Positions 45,471 to 53,793 are shown, counted from the first letter of the stretch. The stretch: DNA of 64,000 nt from Prado023 sp039812125 (GCA_039812125.1 JBDHZV010000002.1:1-64000), one strand, 5' to 3'. The notes: generated from the sequence alone by a model not told the origin. Translations and numbers: made by a program.

Positions 45471-46736
45471 CTACTCCTCGTCCTCGGGCTCGGCGTCGAT
45501 GTCGCGCCAGTCCTCGGGGAGCATGTGGTCGATGACGTCGTCGACCGTCACCGCCCCGAGCAGGCGGTCCCGCTCGTCGACGACCGGCAGCGCGACCAGG
45601 TTGTAGGTGGCGAAGTACCGGGTGACAGTCGACAGCGGGGCCTGCGGTCCCACGGGCTCGAGACTGGTGTCGACGACGGCCGAGACCAGCCGGGACGGCG
45701 GCTCGCGCAGCAGCCGCTGGAAGTGCGCGACGCCGAGGAACTTCCCCGACGGGGTGTCCAGCGGAGGACGCACGACGTAGACCTGCGCCGCCAGCGACGG
45801 GGAGACCTCCGGGTTGCGCACGCGGGCCAGGGCCTCGGCCACCGTCGCGTCCGGGGGCAGCATGATCGGCTCCGGGTTCATCAGGCCGCCGGCCGTGTAG
45901 TCGCCGTACGACAGCAGCCGGCGCAGGTCCTCGGCGTCGTCGGGCTCCATCTCCTTGAGGAACTGCTCGGCCTGCTCGGGGGTCAGCTCGGACAGCAGGT
46001 CCGCGGCGTCGTCGGGCTCCATCTCCTCGAGGACGTCCGCGGCCCGCTCGATGCCCAGCTCCGTCAGGATCTGGACGCGGTCGTCCTCGGGCAGCTCCTC
46101 GAGGACGTCGGCCAGGCGCTGGTCGTCGAGGTTGCGGGCGACCTCGAGGCGGCGCTTGCCGGGCAGGTCCTGCAGGACGTTGGCCAGGTCGGCCGGGCCG
46201 AGCTCGTCCATCGTGGCCAGCAGGCTGTCGGTGCCCTGGTCCCCCGGCTGCGGGGCGATCGACAGCCCGTCGACGGCCGACCAGTCGACTGTGGTGGCCT
46301 GGGCCCGGCGGCGGAACCCGCGGTGCGGGGCCGCCACGTGCAGCTTGGTGATCCGCCAGTCCTTGTTGCGGTCCAGCTCCAGCCCGGCGTCCACCACGGT
46401 GACCGTCTCGCCGGTGGCGCGGACCACGACCGCCCGGTCCAGCAGCTCGCCGATGACCAGGGTCTCGCCGGGCCGCTGCTCGAAGCGACGCAGGTCCAGC
46501 CGCGCGCGAGCGACGACCTGCCCGGCGTCGATGGAGGTGACCCGCGTCATGGGCAGGAAGATCCGCCGGCGCGGGGGCACCTCCATGACCAGGCCCAGGA
46601 CCCGCGGGGGCTCCCGGTCGTGGCGCAGGGTGACCACCAGGTCGCGGACCTTGCCCAGTGGGTCGCCCGCGGGGTCGAAGACCCCGATCCCGGACAGGTG
46701 CGAGACGAACACCCGAGGTCCGCCGACTCCTGTCAC
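45471..46736 (-). CDS. Soluble PRC-barrel/MgtE_N/CBS-domain protein
   Basis: A 421-residue protein. The first 100 residues resemble PRC-barrel domains (FVSHLSGIGVFDPAG, GKVRDLVV). The middle (about 210-310) is an MgtE_N superhelix with LEELPEDDR and LEEMEPDDAADLL repeats, and the C-terminus has a paired CBS domain (VYVVRPP...VVDERDRLLGAVTVDDVIDHM; short form LLGAVTVDDVID). The membrane channel of MgtE is missing, so it is not itself a magnesium transporter; it may sense magnesium or nucleotide. GTG 46736 is 7 nt after TAGCCT. It is followed by DUF1003. Confidence 0.85.
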   Translation of the reverse strand: MTGVGGPRVFVSHLSGIGVFDPAGDPLGKVRDLVVTLRHDREPPRVLGLVMEVPPRRRIFLPMTRVTSIDAGQVVARARLDLRRFEQRPGETLVIGELLDRAVVVRATGETVTVVDAGLELDRNKDWRITKLHVAAPHRGFRRRAQATTVDWSAVDGLSIAPQPGDQGTDSLLATMDELGPADLANVLQDLPGKRRLEVARNLDDQRLADVLEELPEDDRVQILTELGIERAADVLEEMEPDDAADLLSELTPEQAEQFLKEMEPDDAEDLRRLLSYGDYTAGGLMNPEPIMLPPDATVAEALARVRNPEVSPSLAAQVYVVRPPLDTPSGKFLGVAHFQRLLREPPSRLVSAVVDTSLEPVGPQAPLSTVTRYFATYNLVALPVVDERDRLLGAVTVDDVIDHMLPEDWRDIDAEPEDEE

Positions 46737-46743
46737 AGGGGTG

Positions 46744-46765
46744 AGGCTACTGCCGGGGATATGGT
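46744..46765. promoter_or_regulatory. Divergent leaderless promoters of MgtE_N and EamA genes
   Basis: On the minus strand TAGCCT (46744-46749) lies 7 nt before GTG 46736. On the plus strand TATGGT (46760-46765) lies 6 nt before GTG 46772. The two -10 elements are 10 bp apart within a 35-bp intergenic region. Confidence 0.5.
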
Positions 46766-46771
46766 CCCGAC

Positions 46772-47698
46772 GTGATCGACGCACCCGGTCCCGCGCTGGC
46801 CCGCCCCCCGGTGCGGGACCTGTGGCTGCTGGCCCTGGCGGTGCTCGCGATCTCCACCTCCGGGCCGGTGATCGCGGCGTGCACGGCGCCGGCGCTGGCC
46901 ATCGCGTTCTGGCGCACCGCCCTCGGCTCGGCGCTGACCGGTGGCTGGCTGCTGGTCGGCGACCGTGGGGCGCTGCGGGCCGCCGCCCCGGCCCAGTGGC
47001 GGCTCATGGCCCTGGCCGGGGTGCTGCTCGGGGCCCACTTCGCCACCTGGGTGCCCAGCCTGCGGTTCACCACGGTCGCCTCCTCGACCGCCCTGGTGGC
47101 CACCCAGCCGGTGTGGGCCGCGCTGGTCGCGCGCTGGCGCGGGGTCCGGATCGCGCGGTCGGCATGGGTGGGGATCGGGGTGTCGCTGGGCGGGGTGCTC
47201 GTGCTCACCGGCGTCGACGTCAGCCTCGACCCGCGGGCGCTCGTGGGCGACGGGCTGGCGCTGGCGGGGGCGGTGCTGGCCGCCCTGTACGTGACCGTGG
47301 GGGAGCAGGCCCGCCAGTCGGTGTCGACTGCCGCCTACACGACGGTGTGCTACGGGGTCGCCGCGGTCAGCCTGATCCCCCTGCTGGTGCTGCTGCGGGT
47401 GCCCCTGGCGGGCTGGTCGGCGCGCGACTGGGGGCTGATCGCGGTGCTCACACTGGGTGCCCAGCTGCTCGGTCACACCCTGGTCAACCGCGTGCTGGCC
47501 ACGACATCGGCCACGGTCGTGTCGCTGGCCATCCTGTTCGAGATGCCGGGATCCACGCTGATCGCGGCGGGCTGGCTCGGCCAGCGGCCGCCGCTGGCGA
47601 TCCTGCCGGCGGTCCTGCTGCTGCTCGGCGGGCTGGCCCTGGTGATCCGCTCGACGACCGGACCGCGCGACGAGCCGACGGAGACCATCCCCGGCTGA
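46772..47698 (+). CDS. EamA/DMT-family exporter
   Basis: A 308-residue protein with ten predicted membrane helices in two EamA repeats. The first repeat includes FWRTALGSALTGGWLL and the SSTALVATQPVWAAL motif typical of RhaT/DMT transporters; the second has AYTTVCYGVAAVSL and SLAILFEMPGSTLIAAGWLG. It likely exports a small metabolite, such as an amino acid or purine. GTG 46772 is a predicted leaderless start. A 16-bp tandem repeat begins 4 bp after its stop. Confidence 0.87.
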   Translation: MIDAPGPALARPPVRDLWLLALAVLAISTSGPVIAACTAPALAIAFWRTALGSALTGGWLLVGDRGALRAAAPAQWRLMALAGVLLGAHFATWVPSLRFTTVASSTALVATQPVWAALVARWRGVRIARSAWVGIGVSLGGVLVLTGVDVSLDPRALVGDGLALAGAVLAALYVTVGEQARQSVSTAAYTTVCYGVAAVSLIPLLVLLRVPLAGWSARDWGLIAVLTLGAQLLGHTLVNRVLATTSATVVSLAILFEMPGSTLIAAGWLGQRPPLAILPAVLLLLGGLALVIRSTTGPRDEPTETIPG

Positions 47699-47702
47699 TC
47701 CG

Positions 47703-47777
47703 CCCCGCCGAACCCGGGCCCCGCCGAACCCGGGCCCCGCCGAACCCGGGCCCCGCCGAACCCCGGCCCCGCCGAAG
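47703..47777. repeat. 16-bp tandem repeat, about 4.7 units
   Basis: The unit CCCCGCCGAACCCGGG starts at 47703, 47719, 47735 and 47751 (last full copy with one change), then a partial copy to 47777. Each unit contains the self-complementary CCCGGG. It lies between the EamA stop and the promoter of the CitE-like gene and encodes nothing evident. Confidence 0.9.
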
Positions 47778-47829
47778 CGCCCACGGCGTGGGCGATCGCT
47801 AGTGTGGGGGGCGACTGATCGGAGTCCCC

Positions 47830-48798
47830 ATGGTCCCGTCCGCACGCCCCCTGCGCTCCCGTCGCTCCAACCTCGCCGTGCCCGGCAGCAGCCCCAAGAT
47901 GCTGGACAAGGCTCGCGGCCTGCCCGCCGACCAGGTCTTCATGGACCTCGAGGACGCGGTCGCCCCGCTGGCCAAGCCCGACGCGCGGCACACCATCGTG
48001 GCCGCGCTGAACGAGGGGGGCTACGAGGGCAAGGTGCGCACCGTGCGGGTCAACGACTGGACCACGCCGTGGACCTATCGCGACGTCGTGACGGTCGTCG
48101 AGGGGGCGGGGGCGAACCTGGACTGCATCATGCTGCCCAAGGTGCAGACCCCGGAGCAGGTCGTCATGCTCGACACCCTGCTCACCCAGATCGAGCGCAC
48201 GATGGGCTACGAGGTGGGACGCATCGGCATCGAGGCCCAGATCGAGAACGCCCTGGGACTGGTCAACGTGGACGCGATCGCGGCGGCCTCGCCGCGCGTC
48301 GAGACCGTCATCTTCGGTCCGGCCGACTTCATGGCCAGCATCAACATGAAGTCCCTGGTCGTCGGCGAGCAGCCACCCGGCTACGACGTGGGCGACGCCT
48401 ACCACTACATCCTCATGCGGATCCTGATGGCGGCCCGCGCCCACGACCGGCAGGCCATCGACGGGCCCTACCTGCAGATCCGGGACGTGGACGGGTTCCG
48501 CCGGGTCGCCGGGCGCTCCGCGGCGCTGGGATTCGACGGCAAGTGGGTGCTGCACCCGGGCCAGCTCGAGGCGGCCAACGAGGTGTACTCCCCGCGCCAG
48601 GAGGACTACGACCACGCCGAGCTCATCCTGGACGCCTATGACCACGCCACGTCCGCGGCCGGTGGCGCCCGCGGCGCGGTGATGCTCGGCGACGAGATGA
48701 TCGACGAGGCCTCCCGCAAGATGGCGCTGGTGATCGCGGCCAAGGGCCGCGCTGCCGGCATGGCCCGCCGGTCGGCCTTCACCCCTGCGCAGGGCTGA
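47830..48798 (+). CDS. CitE-like CoA-ester lyase (malyl/beta-methylmalyl-CoA lyase type)
   Basis: A 322-residue HpcH/HpaI TIM-barrel protein. RSNLAVPGSSPKML is the CoA-ester lyase N-terminus, MDLEDAV holds the metal-binding acidic pair, the EAQIENALG segment contains the second metal Glu, and FGPADFMASI follows. A C-terminal extension suits malyl-CoA-type lyases. An acyl-CoA dehydrogenase gene follows, as in actinobacterial ethylmalonyl-CoA clusters, but ccr and mutase genes are not in the window. TAGTGT at 47800-47805 plus GGAG gives a short-leader promoter. Confidence 0.82.
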   Translation: MVPSARPLRSRRSNLAVPGSSPKMLDKARGLPADQVFMDLEDAVAPLAKPDARHTIVAALNEGGYEGKVRTVRVNDWTTPWTYRDVVTVVEGAGANLDCIMLPKVQTPEQVVMLDTLLTQIERTMGYEVGRIGIEAQIENALGLVNVDAIAAASPRVETVIFGPADFMASINMKSLVVGEQPPGYDVGDAYHYILMRILMAARAHDRQAIDGPYLQIRDVDGFRRVAGRSAALGFDGKWVLHPGQLEAANEVYSPRQEDYDHAELILDAYDHATSAAGGARGAVMLGDEMIDEASRKMALVIAAKGRAAGMARRSAFTPAQG

Positions 48799-48850
48799 GC
48801 CGGCTGCCCGTCCCGCGTCCCACCGCGCGGAATGCCGAGCGGCGGGGCGA

Positions 48851-48862
48851 TACTGGCCAGTA
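48851..48862. promoter_or_regulatory. Palindromic candidate operator TACTGGCCAGTA
   Basis: A perfect 12-bp palindrome overlaps the GATACT -10-like hexamer (48849-48854) about 25 nt upstream of the acyl-CoA dehydrogenase ATG. Its shape resembles TetR-family operators of fatty-acid genes. Confidence 0.5.
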
Positions 48863-48885
48863 ACAACGGGCGAGCAGGAGGCGGC

Positions 48886-50091
48886 ATGGGGCGGCTGGCG
48901 CAGACCGAGGGCCTGACCGAGGATCAGCGCGACATCCTCGCGGCGGTCCGCGACTTCGTCGACAACGAGGTCATCCCGAACGCGCAGCGCCTCGAGCACG
49001 ACGACGAGTACCCCACGGAGATCGTCGAGGGCATGAAGGAGATGGGGATCTTCGGGCTCATGATCCCCGAGGAGTACGGCGGACTGGGGCAGTCGCTGCT
49101 GACCTACGCGCTGTGCGTGGAGGAGATCGCGCGGGGCTGGATGTCGGTCAGCGGGATCGTCAACACCCATTTCATCGTCGCGTGGATGGTCATGCAGCAC
49201 GGCACCGCGGCCCAGCGCGCCGACCTGCTGCCGCGGATGGCCACCGGCGAGCTGCGGGGGGCGTTCTCCATGTCGGAGCCGCACTGCGGGTCCGACGTCG
49301 CCGCGATCACCTCCCGGGCGGTCCCCGACGGCTCCGGGGGCTACCTGCTGTCCGGGCAGAAGATGTGGCTGACCAACGGCGGGTCCTCCTCGCTGGTCGC
49401 GGTGCTGGTGCGCACCGACGCCGACGGCGACCCGCAGGACCCGGTGTACCGCCGGATGTCGACGTTCCTCGTGGAGAAGCCCGCGGGGTTCGGCGAGGTG
49501 CTGCCCGGCCTGACCATCCCGGGCAAGATCGCCAAGATGGGCTACAAGGGCGTCGACACCACCGAGATGGTCATGGACGGCCTCGCCCTTCCCGCGACGG
49601 CCCTGCTCGGCGGGGCTGCGGGCCGCGGCTTCTACCAGATGATGGACGGCGTCGAGGTGGGCCGGGTCAACGTCGCCGCCCGGGCCTGCGGCGTCGCCGC
49701 GCGGGCCTTCGAGCTCGGCGTGGCCTACGCCCAGCAGCGCTCCGCGTTCGGCAAGCCGATCGCCGAGCACCAGGCGGTGTCGTTCCGGCTGGCCGACATG
49801 GCGGTCAAGGTCGAGGCCGCCCACCAGATGATGGTCCGCGCGGCGCGGACCAAGGACTCCGGCCAGCGCAACGACCTCGAGGCGGGCATGGCCAAGTACC
49901 TGGCCAGCGAGTTCTGCAAGGAGGTGGTCGAGGACTCGTTCCGGATCCACGGCGGCTACGGCTACGCCAAGGAGTACGAGATCGAGCGGCTCTACCGGGA
50001 GGCACCCATGCTGCTGATCGGCGAGGGCACGGCCGACATCCAGCGCATGATCATCGCGCGGCGGCTGCTGGAGGAGTACCGCGAGCGCTGA
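48886..50091 (+). CDS. Acyl-CoA dehydrogenase
   Basis: A 401-residue flavoenzyme. PEEYGGLGQS, AFSMSEPHCGSD and WLTNGG are the FAD-binding core, and RIHGGYGYAKEYEIERLYREAP with IGEGTADIQRM the C-terminal core holding the catalytic Glu (short form IGEGTADIQ). It oxidises an acyl-CoA at the alpha-beta carbons. Its pairing with a CitE-like lyase suggests a short or branched substrate such as methylsuccinyl-CoA, but chain specificity cannot be read. ATG 48886 has AGGAGG upstream; a palindromic site overlaps its promoter. Confidence 0.93.
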   Translation: MGRLAQTEGLTEDQRDILAAVRDFVDNEVIPNAQRLEHDDEYPTEIVEGMKEMGIFGLMIPEEYGGLGQSLLTYALCVEEIARGWMSVSGIVNTHFIVAWMVMQHGTAAQRADLLPRMATGELRGAFSMSEPHCGSDVAAITSRAVPDGSGGYLLSGQKMWLTNGGSSSLVAVLVRTDADGDPQDPVYRRMSTFLVEKPAGFGEVLPGLTIPGKIAKMGYKGVDTTEMVMDGLALPATALLGGAAGRGFYQMMDGVEVGRVNVAARACGVAARAFELGVAYAQQRSAFGKPIAEHQAVSFRLADMAVKVEAAHQMMVRAARTKDSGQRNDLEAGMAKYLASEFCKEVVEDSFRIHGGYGYAKEYEIERLYREAPMLLIGEGTADIQRMIIARRLLEEYRER

Positions 50092-50208
50092 GCCGGCCCC
50101 GTGGCGCCCCCGGTTGGGGGACGCGGCTCGGCACGAGGACGTCCGAGGGTGCATCATTCCCCCCGGTGGCCCTTTCCCGTGGCCCGGAACTGGAGGTCGC
50201 GCGCGCCG

Positions 50209-51309
50209 ATGAGCGTCATGGCCAACGTCATCCACGGCGACGAGGCCGTCAGCTTCGACGAGGCACTGCGGACGCAGGCGTCGTCGTGCGCCGGTCTGGG
50301 CTCGACCCTGTCGCACGACGTCCTGCTCGCCCTGATCGACCTGGCGGCACCCGGGGGCGAGCTGTACGGGATGTTCGCTGAGTGGCGCTCGGTGCGCGGC
50401 GGCGACCTCGTCGGCCTGCGGCTGCTGGCCGCGGCGCACCGCATCGTGCTGACCCGACGCTCGCCCCGGCTGGCGGCGCACTACCCGACCACCGGCGGGG
50501 TCGCCCCGGTCGACGACGCGGGCCGGGAGGACCTGCGCGCCGCGCTGGCCGAGGCGTTCCTGCACCATCCCGGCGCGGTCGAGGACTCACTGCGCCGGAT
50601 CCCGCAGACCAACGAGACCGGCCGGGGACTGCCGCTTCGCGGCGCCCTCTCGCGGGTCGCGGCCGCTCATGGCCACCCGATCCGGCTGCACGAGCTCGCG
50701 GCGTCCGCCGGGCTGAACCTGCGCGCCGACGCGATGCCGTGGGCGCAGATCCCGATGGCCCCCCCGATCCGGATCGTCGAACGGTCCGGCTGCGACCTGC
50801 ACCCGCTGGACGTGACCAACCCCGAGGACCGGTTGACCCTGGCCTGCTACGTCTGGGGCGACGACCTGGCCCGCTTCGAGCGGCTGCGGACCTCGTTCGC
50901 GCTGGCCCAGCGGATCCCGGCCACGATCAAGGCCATGCCCGCCGGGGCCTACATGGCGGCGCTGACCCACGCGGAGCCGGTGCCGCGCCAGACGCTGGTG
51001 ATCTGGCACTCGGCCACCTGGTTCTACCTGGACCGGCAGTCCCGCGCCGAGATCCGCTCGGCGGTACGGCGGCTGGGGCACCGGGCCACCCCGACCAGCC
51101 CCGTCGTGCACCTGTCCTGGGAGTGGATGCGCGACTCGAGCGACCCGGCCCGCTCGTACGCCCTGATCGGGCGGTCCTGGCCGGCGGCGGGGGCATGGGC
51201 GCCGTGGCGGGCGGGCACGTCGGTGCAGCTGGGCACCGGTCCGGCCCACGGCATGCCGGTGCGCTGGAGTGAGCCGCGGCCGCTGTCCGCCGATCCGCTG
51301 GAGGCCTGA
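50209..51309 (+). CDS. DUF2332 family protein
   Basis: A 366-residue protein matching the actinobacterial DUF2332 family over most of its length: SPLYA-type N-terminal region replaced by ASSCAGLGSTLSHDVLLALID, then TNETGRGLPL, LHELAASAGLNLRADAM (short form ELAASAGLNL) and the C-terminal VVHLSWEWMRD. The ELAASAGLNL turn resembles a nucleotide- or SAM-binding loop but I cannot name a reaction. ATG 50209 is used; ATG 50218 is also possible. Confidence 0.8.
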   Translation: MSVMANVIHGDEAVSFDEALRTQASSCAGLGSTLSHDVLLALIDLAAPGGELYGMFAEWRSVRGGDLVGLRLLAAAHRIVLTRRSPRLAAHYPTTGGVAPVDDAGREDLRAALAEAFLHHPGAVEDSLRRIPQTNETGRGLPLRGALSRVAAAHGHPIRLHELAASAGLNLRADAMPWAQIPMAPPIRIVERSGCDLHPLDVTNPEDRLTLACYVWGDDLARFERLRTSFALAQRIPATIKAMPAGAYMAALTHAEPVPRQTLVIWHSATWFYLDRQSRAEIRSAVRRLGHRATPTSPVVHLSWEWMRDSSDPARSYALIGRSWPAAGAWAPWRAGTSVQLGTGPAHGMPVRWSEPRPLSADPLEA

Positions 51310-51354
51310 GCCACACCCGCCGGGTCGTCACGACCCCTCGCGGGGGCGAGCGGG

Positions 51355-51723
51355 TCAGACCGGGAGGTCCAGCCAGACCACCTTGCTGTGCCCCGTGGTG
51401 CGCCAGCCCCAGCGCGCCGAGAGCTTGTCCACCAGCTCCATGCCACGACCGCCCTCGTCGTCGGGGCGAGCGGTGCGCGGGGCCACCTGTCGGTCGATCG
51501 CCGAATCCGCCACCTCGAGACGCAGGAAGCCGTCGCGCACATAGGCCCGCACGTCGATCGGGCCGCCGGCGTGGCGCACGGCGTTGGTGACCAGCTCCGA
51601 GGCCAGCAGCTCGGCGTCGTCGGTGAGCTGGGGCAGGTGGGCGGCCGTCAGGAAGCGGGCGACGGCGTGACGAGCCTCTCGTGGTGCGCGGGCATCAGGG
51701 GAGAGGATCTCGTGCAGGGCCAT
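51355..51723 (-). CDS. Anti-sigma-factor-type histidine kinase-like ATPase domain
   Basis: A 122-residue HATPase_c protein of the RsbW/SpoIIAB type. ELVTNAVRHAG is the N-box (Asn for Mg), DSAIDRQ stands in the G1 position (usual DxGxG is weakened), and GGRGMELVDKLSARWG is the G2 lid. Such proteins bind anti-anti-sigma factors or regulators in actinobacteria. The start is uncertain: ATG 51723 gives the normal length and has a TATCTC hexamer 6 nt upstream; ATG 51789 would overlap the upstream hydrolase gene. No sigma or anti-anti-sigma gene is nearby. Confidence 0.75.
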   Translation of the reverse strand: MALHEILSPDARAPREARHAVARFLTAAHLPQLTDDAELLASELVTNAVRHAGGPIDVRAYVRDGFLRLEVADSAIDRQVAPRTARPDDEGGRGMELVDKLSARWGWRTTGHSKVVWLDLPV

Positions 51724-51781
51724 GCCGGTGAGATACCCACCGGTTCGGGGATCCACACCTGGCTCGTGCGGCGCCGCCGCG

Positions 51782-52663
51782 TCAGGCATCGACGTGGGCC
51801 ATCCCAGCCGCGTGGCTGAAGATGTCGTGCAGGACGGTCGCCGCGAGCCGGGGGTCCTCGGCTGCCGGACTGTGCCCGACACCGGGCAGCAGGTGCCACG
51901 GGACGGCCAGCCGGATGGCCATCCGCTCCTGCTCGTCCGGTGGCCATGCGTCGTCGCGCTCGCCGGTCACCACCGCGCTCGGCAGCCCGGCCGTGGCCAG
52001 GGCGGCGGCCGCGAGCTCGGTGCGGTCCGGGGCGGTCATCAGGATCGTCGCGAAGTCGGCCAGCGCGTCCGGGTCGTTGGCGAGGAACCGGCGCCGCACG
52101 AACGTGGCGACGTCGTCGCTGGGCGGGGTCCAGCCGCCGGCCCGGTCCGCGGCCTCCTTCTGCTGCCAGATCGCCGTCATCGGCAGCACCCCGATCGCCT
52201 GCGACAGCGCCTGCAGGGACGGCCAGGTCGCTGCGGGCACGGGCCCCGGCCCGCTGCACAGCAGCGTCCAGGACGCCAGCCCGGACGTGTCGGCCAGCAC
52301 GACCTCACGGGTCACCAGCCCGCCCATGGAGTGCCCGACCAGGTGCACGCCGCGCCCGTCGTCGAGGCGGTCGATCTCGGCGCGCACCGACTGCGCCAGC
52401 GCGGCCGGGGTGTGCGACCCCCGCGGTCCGAGGCCCGGGAAGCCCGCCTGGCCCGGCAGGTCCATCGCGGCGGCGCGCCACCCCAGCGCCGCCAGGGGCG
52501 CGAGCACCGCCAGGAAGTCCTCCTTGGACCCGGTGAACCCCGGGACCAGCAGGGCGGTGCCGTGCGACGGCGCGGGCTCGGCCAGCAGCGTCGGCACCGG
52601 CCACTCCGGGGGCTCGGAAAGCGCCACGCCGTCGGGCATGGCGATGAAGGGCGGGGTGCTCAT
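51782..52663 (-). CDS. Alpha/beta-hydrolase
   Basis: A 293-residue alpha/beta-hydrolase. LLVPGFTGSKEDF is the oxyanion loop, GHSMGG the nucleophile elbow, the Asp follows in VTGERDDAWPP, and the His is in PGVGHSPAAE. No signal peptide is seen. The substrate is unknown. ATG 52663 is 7 nt after a TATTGT hexamer, predicting a leaderless message. It is divergent from the ParA-like gene with about 45 bp between starts. Confidence 0.85.
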   Translation of the reverse strand: MSTPPFIAMPDGVALSEPPEWPVPTLLAEPAPSHGTALLVPGFTGSKEDFLAVLAPLAALGWRAAAMDLPGQAGFPGLGPRGSHTPAALAQSVRAEIDRLDDGRGVHLVGHSMGGLVTREVVLADTSGLASWTLLCSGPGPVPAATWPSLQALSQAIGVLPMTAIWQQKEAADRAGGWTPPSDDVATFVRRRFLANDPDALADFATILMTAPDRTELAAAALATAGLPSAVVTGERDDAWPPDEQERMAIRLAVPWHLLPGVGHSPAAEDPRLAATVLHDIFSHAAGMAHVDA

Positions 52664-52670
52664 GGTGTGC

Positions 52671-52676
52671 ACAATA
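52671..52676 (-). promoter_or_regulatory. -10 hexamer TATTGT, leaderless start of hydrolase gene
   Basis: The minus strand reads TATTGT, 7 nt, ATG 52663. Confidence 0.5.
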
Positions 52677-52708
52677 GAGCCGCAGCCGCCGACCGCGCAG
52701 GGGTGCCC

Positions 52709-53500
52709 ATGACGCGCACGATCGCAGTAGCCAACCAGAAGGGCGGCGTCGCCAAGACCACCACCGTGGCCTCGACGGGTGCCGCGCTCGTCGAGCTGGG
52801 CCAGCGGGTGCTGCTCGTGGACCTCGACCCGCAGGCGTGCCTGACGTTCTCGCTGGGCCTGGACCCCGAGGCGCTCGGCATCTCGGTGCACGACGTGCTG
52901 CTCGGCAGGGTGGCCGCCGGGGCGGCCATCGTGCCCACGGACGAGGGCATCGACCTGCTGCCGGCCACGATCGACCTGGCGGGCACGGAGGCCCAGCTGC
53001 TGACCCGCACCGGCCGCGAGTTCGCCCTGCGCGCGGCCCTGGCCGACGTCACCTCCGACTACGACACGATCCTGCTGGACTGCTCCCCGTCGCTGGGGGT
53101 GCTCACCATCAACGCGCTGACGGCCGCTGACGAGGTGCTCATCCCGCTGCAGTGCGAGACCCTGTCGCACCGCGGGGTGGGTCAGCTGCTGGACACGATC
53201 GGCGACGTCCGCAGGATCACCAACCGCGACCTGACGGTGCTCGGCGTCCTGCCGACGCTGTACGACGCCCGAACCACGCACGCCCGGGCGGTCCTAGCCG
53301 ACATCTCCGACCGGTACGGCCTGCCCGTCCTGGTGCCGCCGATCCCGCGCTCCATCCGGTTCGCGGAAGCCCCTGCCGCCGGCCGCTCCGTGCTGTCGGG
53401 CAGCCGGTTCCGGGGAGCCCAGGCGTACCGCGAGCTGGCCCAGGGGCTGGTCGACGGCAGCGCCGTGAGCGTGGCTGCCGCGGCTGGGGCCGGAGCATGA
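52709..53500 (+). CDS. ParA/Soj-like ATPase
   Basis: A 263-residue MinD/ParA-type ATPase. NQKGGVAKTT is the deviant Walker A with signature Lys, LLVDLDPQACLT the second motif, and LLDCSPSLGVLTINAL the Walker B region. No ParB partner or parS-like site is next to it, so it is probably not the chromosomal partition ATPase. Its stop overlaps the next start (ATGA), linking it to a small zinc-ribbon protein. M. tuberculosis Rv3213c sits in the same neighbourhood. ATG 52709 is used. Confidence 0.88.
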   Translation: MTRTIAVANQKGGVAKTTTVASTGAALVELGQRVLLVDLDPQACLTFSLGLDPEALGISVHDVLLGRVAAGAAIVPTDEGIDLLPATIDLAGTEAQLLTRTGREFALRAALADVTSDYDTILLDCSPSLGVLTINALTAADEVLIPLQCETLSHRGVGQLLDTIGDVRRITNRDLTVLGVLPTLYDARTTHARAVLADISDRYGLPVLVPPIPRSIRFAEAPAAGRSVLSGSRFRGAQAYRELAQGLVDGSAVSVAAAAGAGA

Positions 53501-53793
53501 CCACCTCGTTCGACCGGGTCCGCACCCGCACCGGCAGTGGGGGACCCGGTCCCACCGTGGACGCCCAGGGCAAGGCGGCGCTGTTCAGCCACTCGCCGGT
53601 GGCGCCCTCGTGGGGCCGGACGCTGGTGGTCACGTGCTCGGCCTGCCACGGCTCGACCTGCGTGTCCTACCTGCACGCGCTGACCCTCGCGCTGCCCAGC
53701 CTGCACCTGCTGGTCGTCCGTCGGGACTACCCGTCGTGGATGCGCTGCCCGTCGTGCGGCCGGCGCACCTGGGTCAGCCTGCGGTTCTGCTGA
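53497..53793 (+). CDS. Small zinc-ribbon protein coupled to ParA-like ATPase
   Basis: A 98-residue protein with a disordered N-terminus of about 40 residues and a zinc ribbon built from CSACHGSTC and CPSCGRRTW pairs separated by a 30-residue hydrophobic stretch. It is translated from an ATG overlapping the ParA stop. It could be a DNA/RNA-binding or scaffold partner of the ATPase; no known name can be given. Confidence 0.75.
   Translation: MTTSFDRVRTRTGSGGPGPTVDAQGKAALFSHSPVAPSWGRTLVVTCSACHGSTCVSYLHALTLALPSLHLLVVRRDYPSWMRCPSCGRRTWVSLRFC

Noticed and set aside
45471..46736. MgtE magnesium transporter
   Set aside because: The C-terminal membrane channel domain is absent; the protein ends after the CBS domains.
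47703..47777. CRISPR-like repeat
   Set aside because: Units are directly adjacent with no spacers and only 16 bp long; no cas genes in the window.
47473..50568. 1031-residue antisense frame over the CitE-like and acyl-CoA dehydrogenase genes
   Set aside because: Low-complexity translation opposite two conserved enzymes; the length is due to rarity of stop codons at this GC content.
52709..53500. Chromosome partition locus / origin region
   Set aside because: No ParB gene, no parS-like palindromes, no dnaA/dnaN or rpmH nearby; the gene is an orphan ParA.
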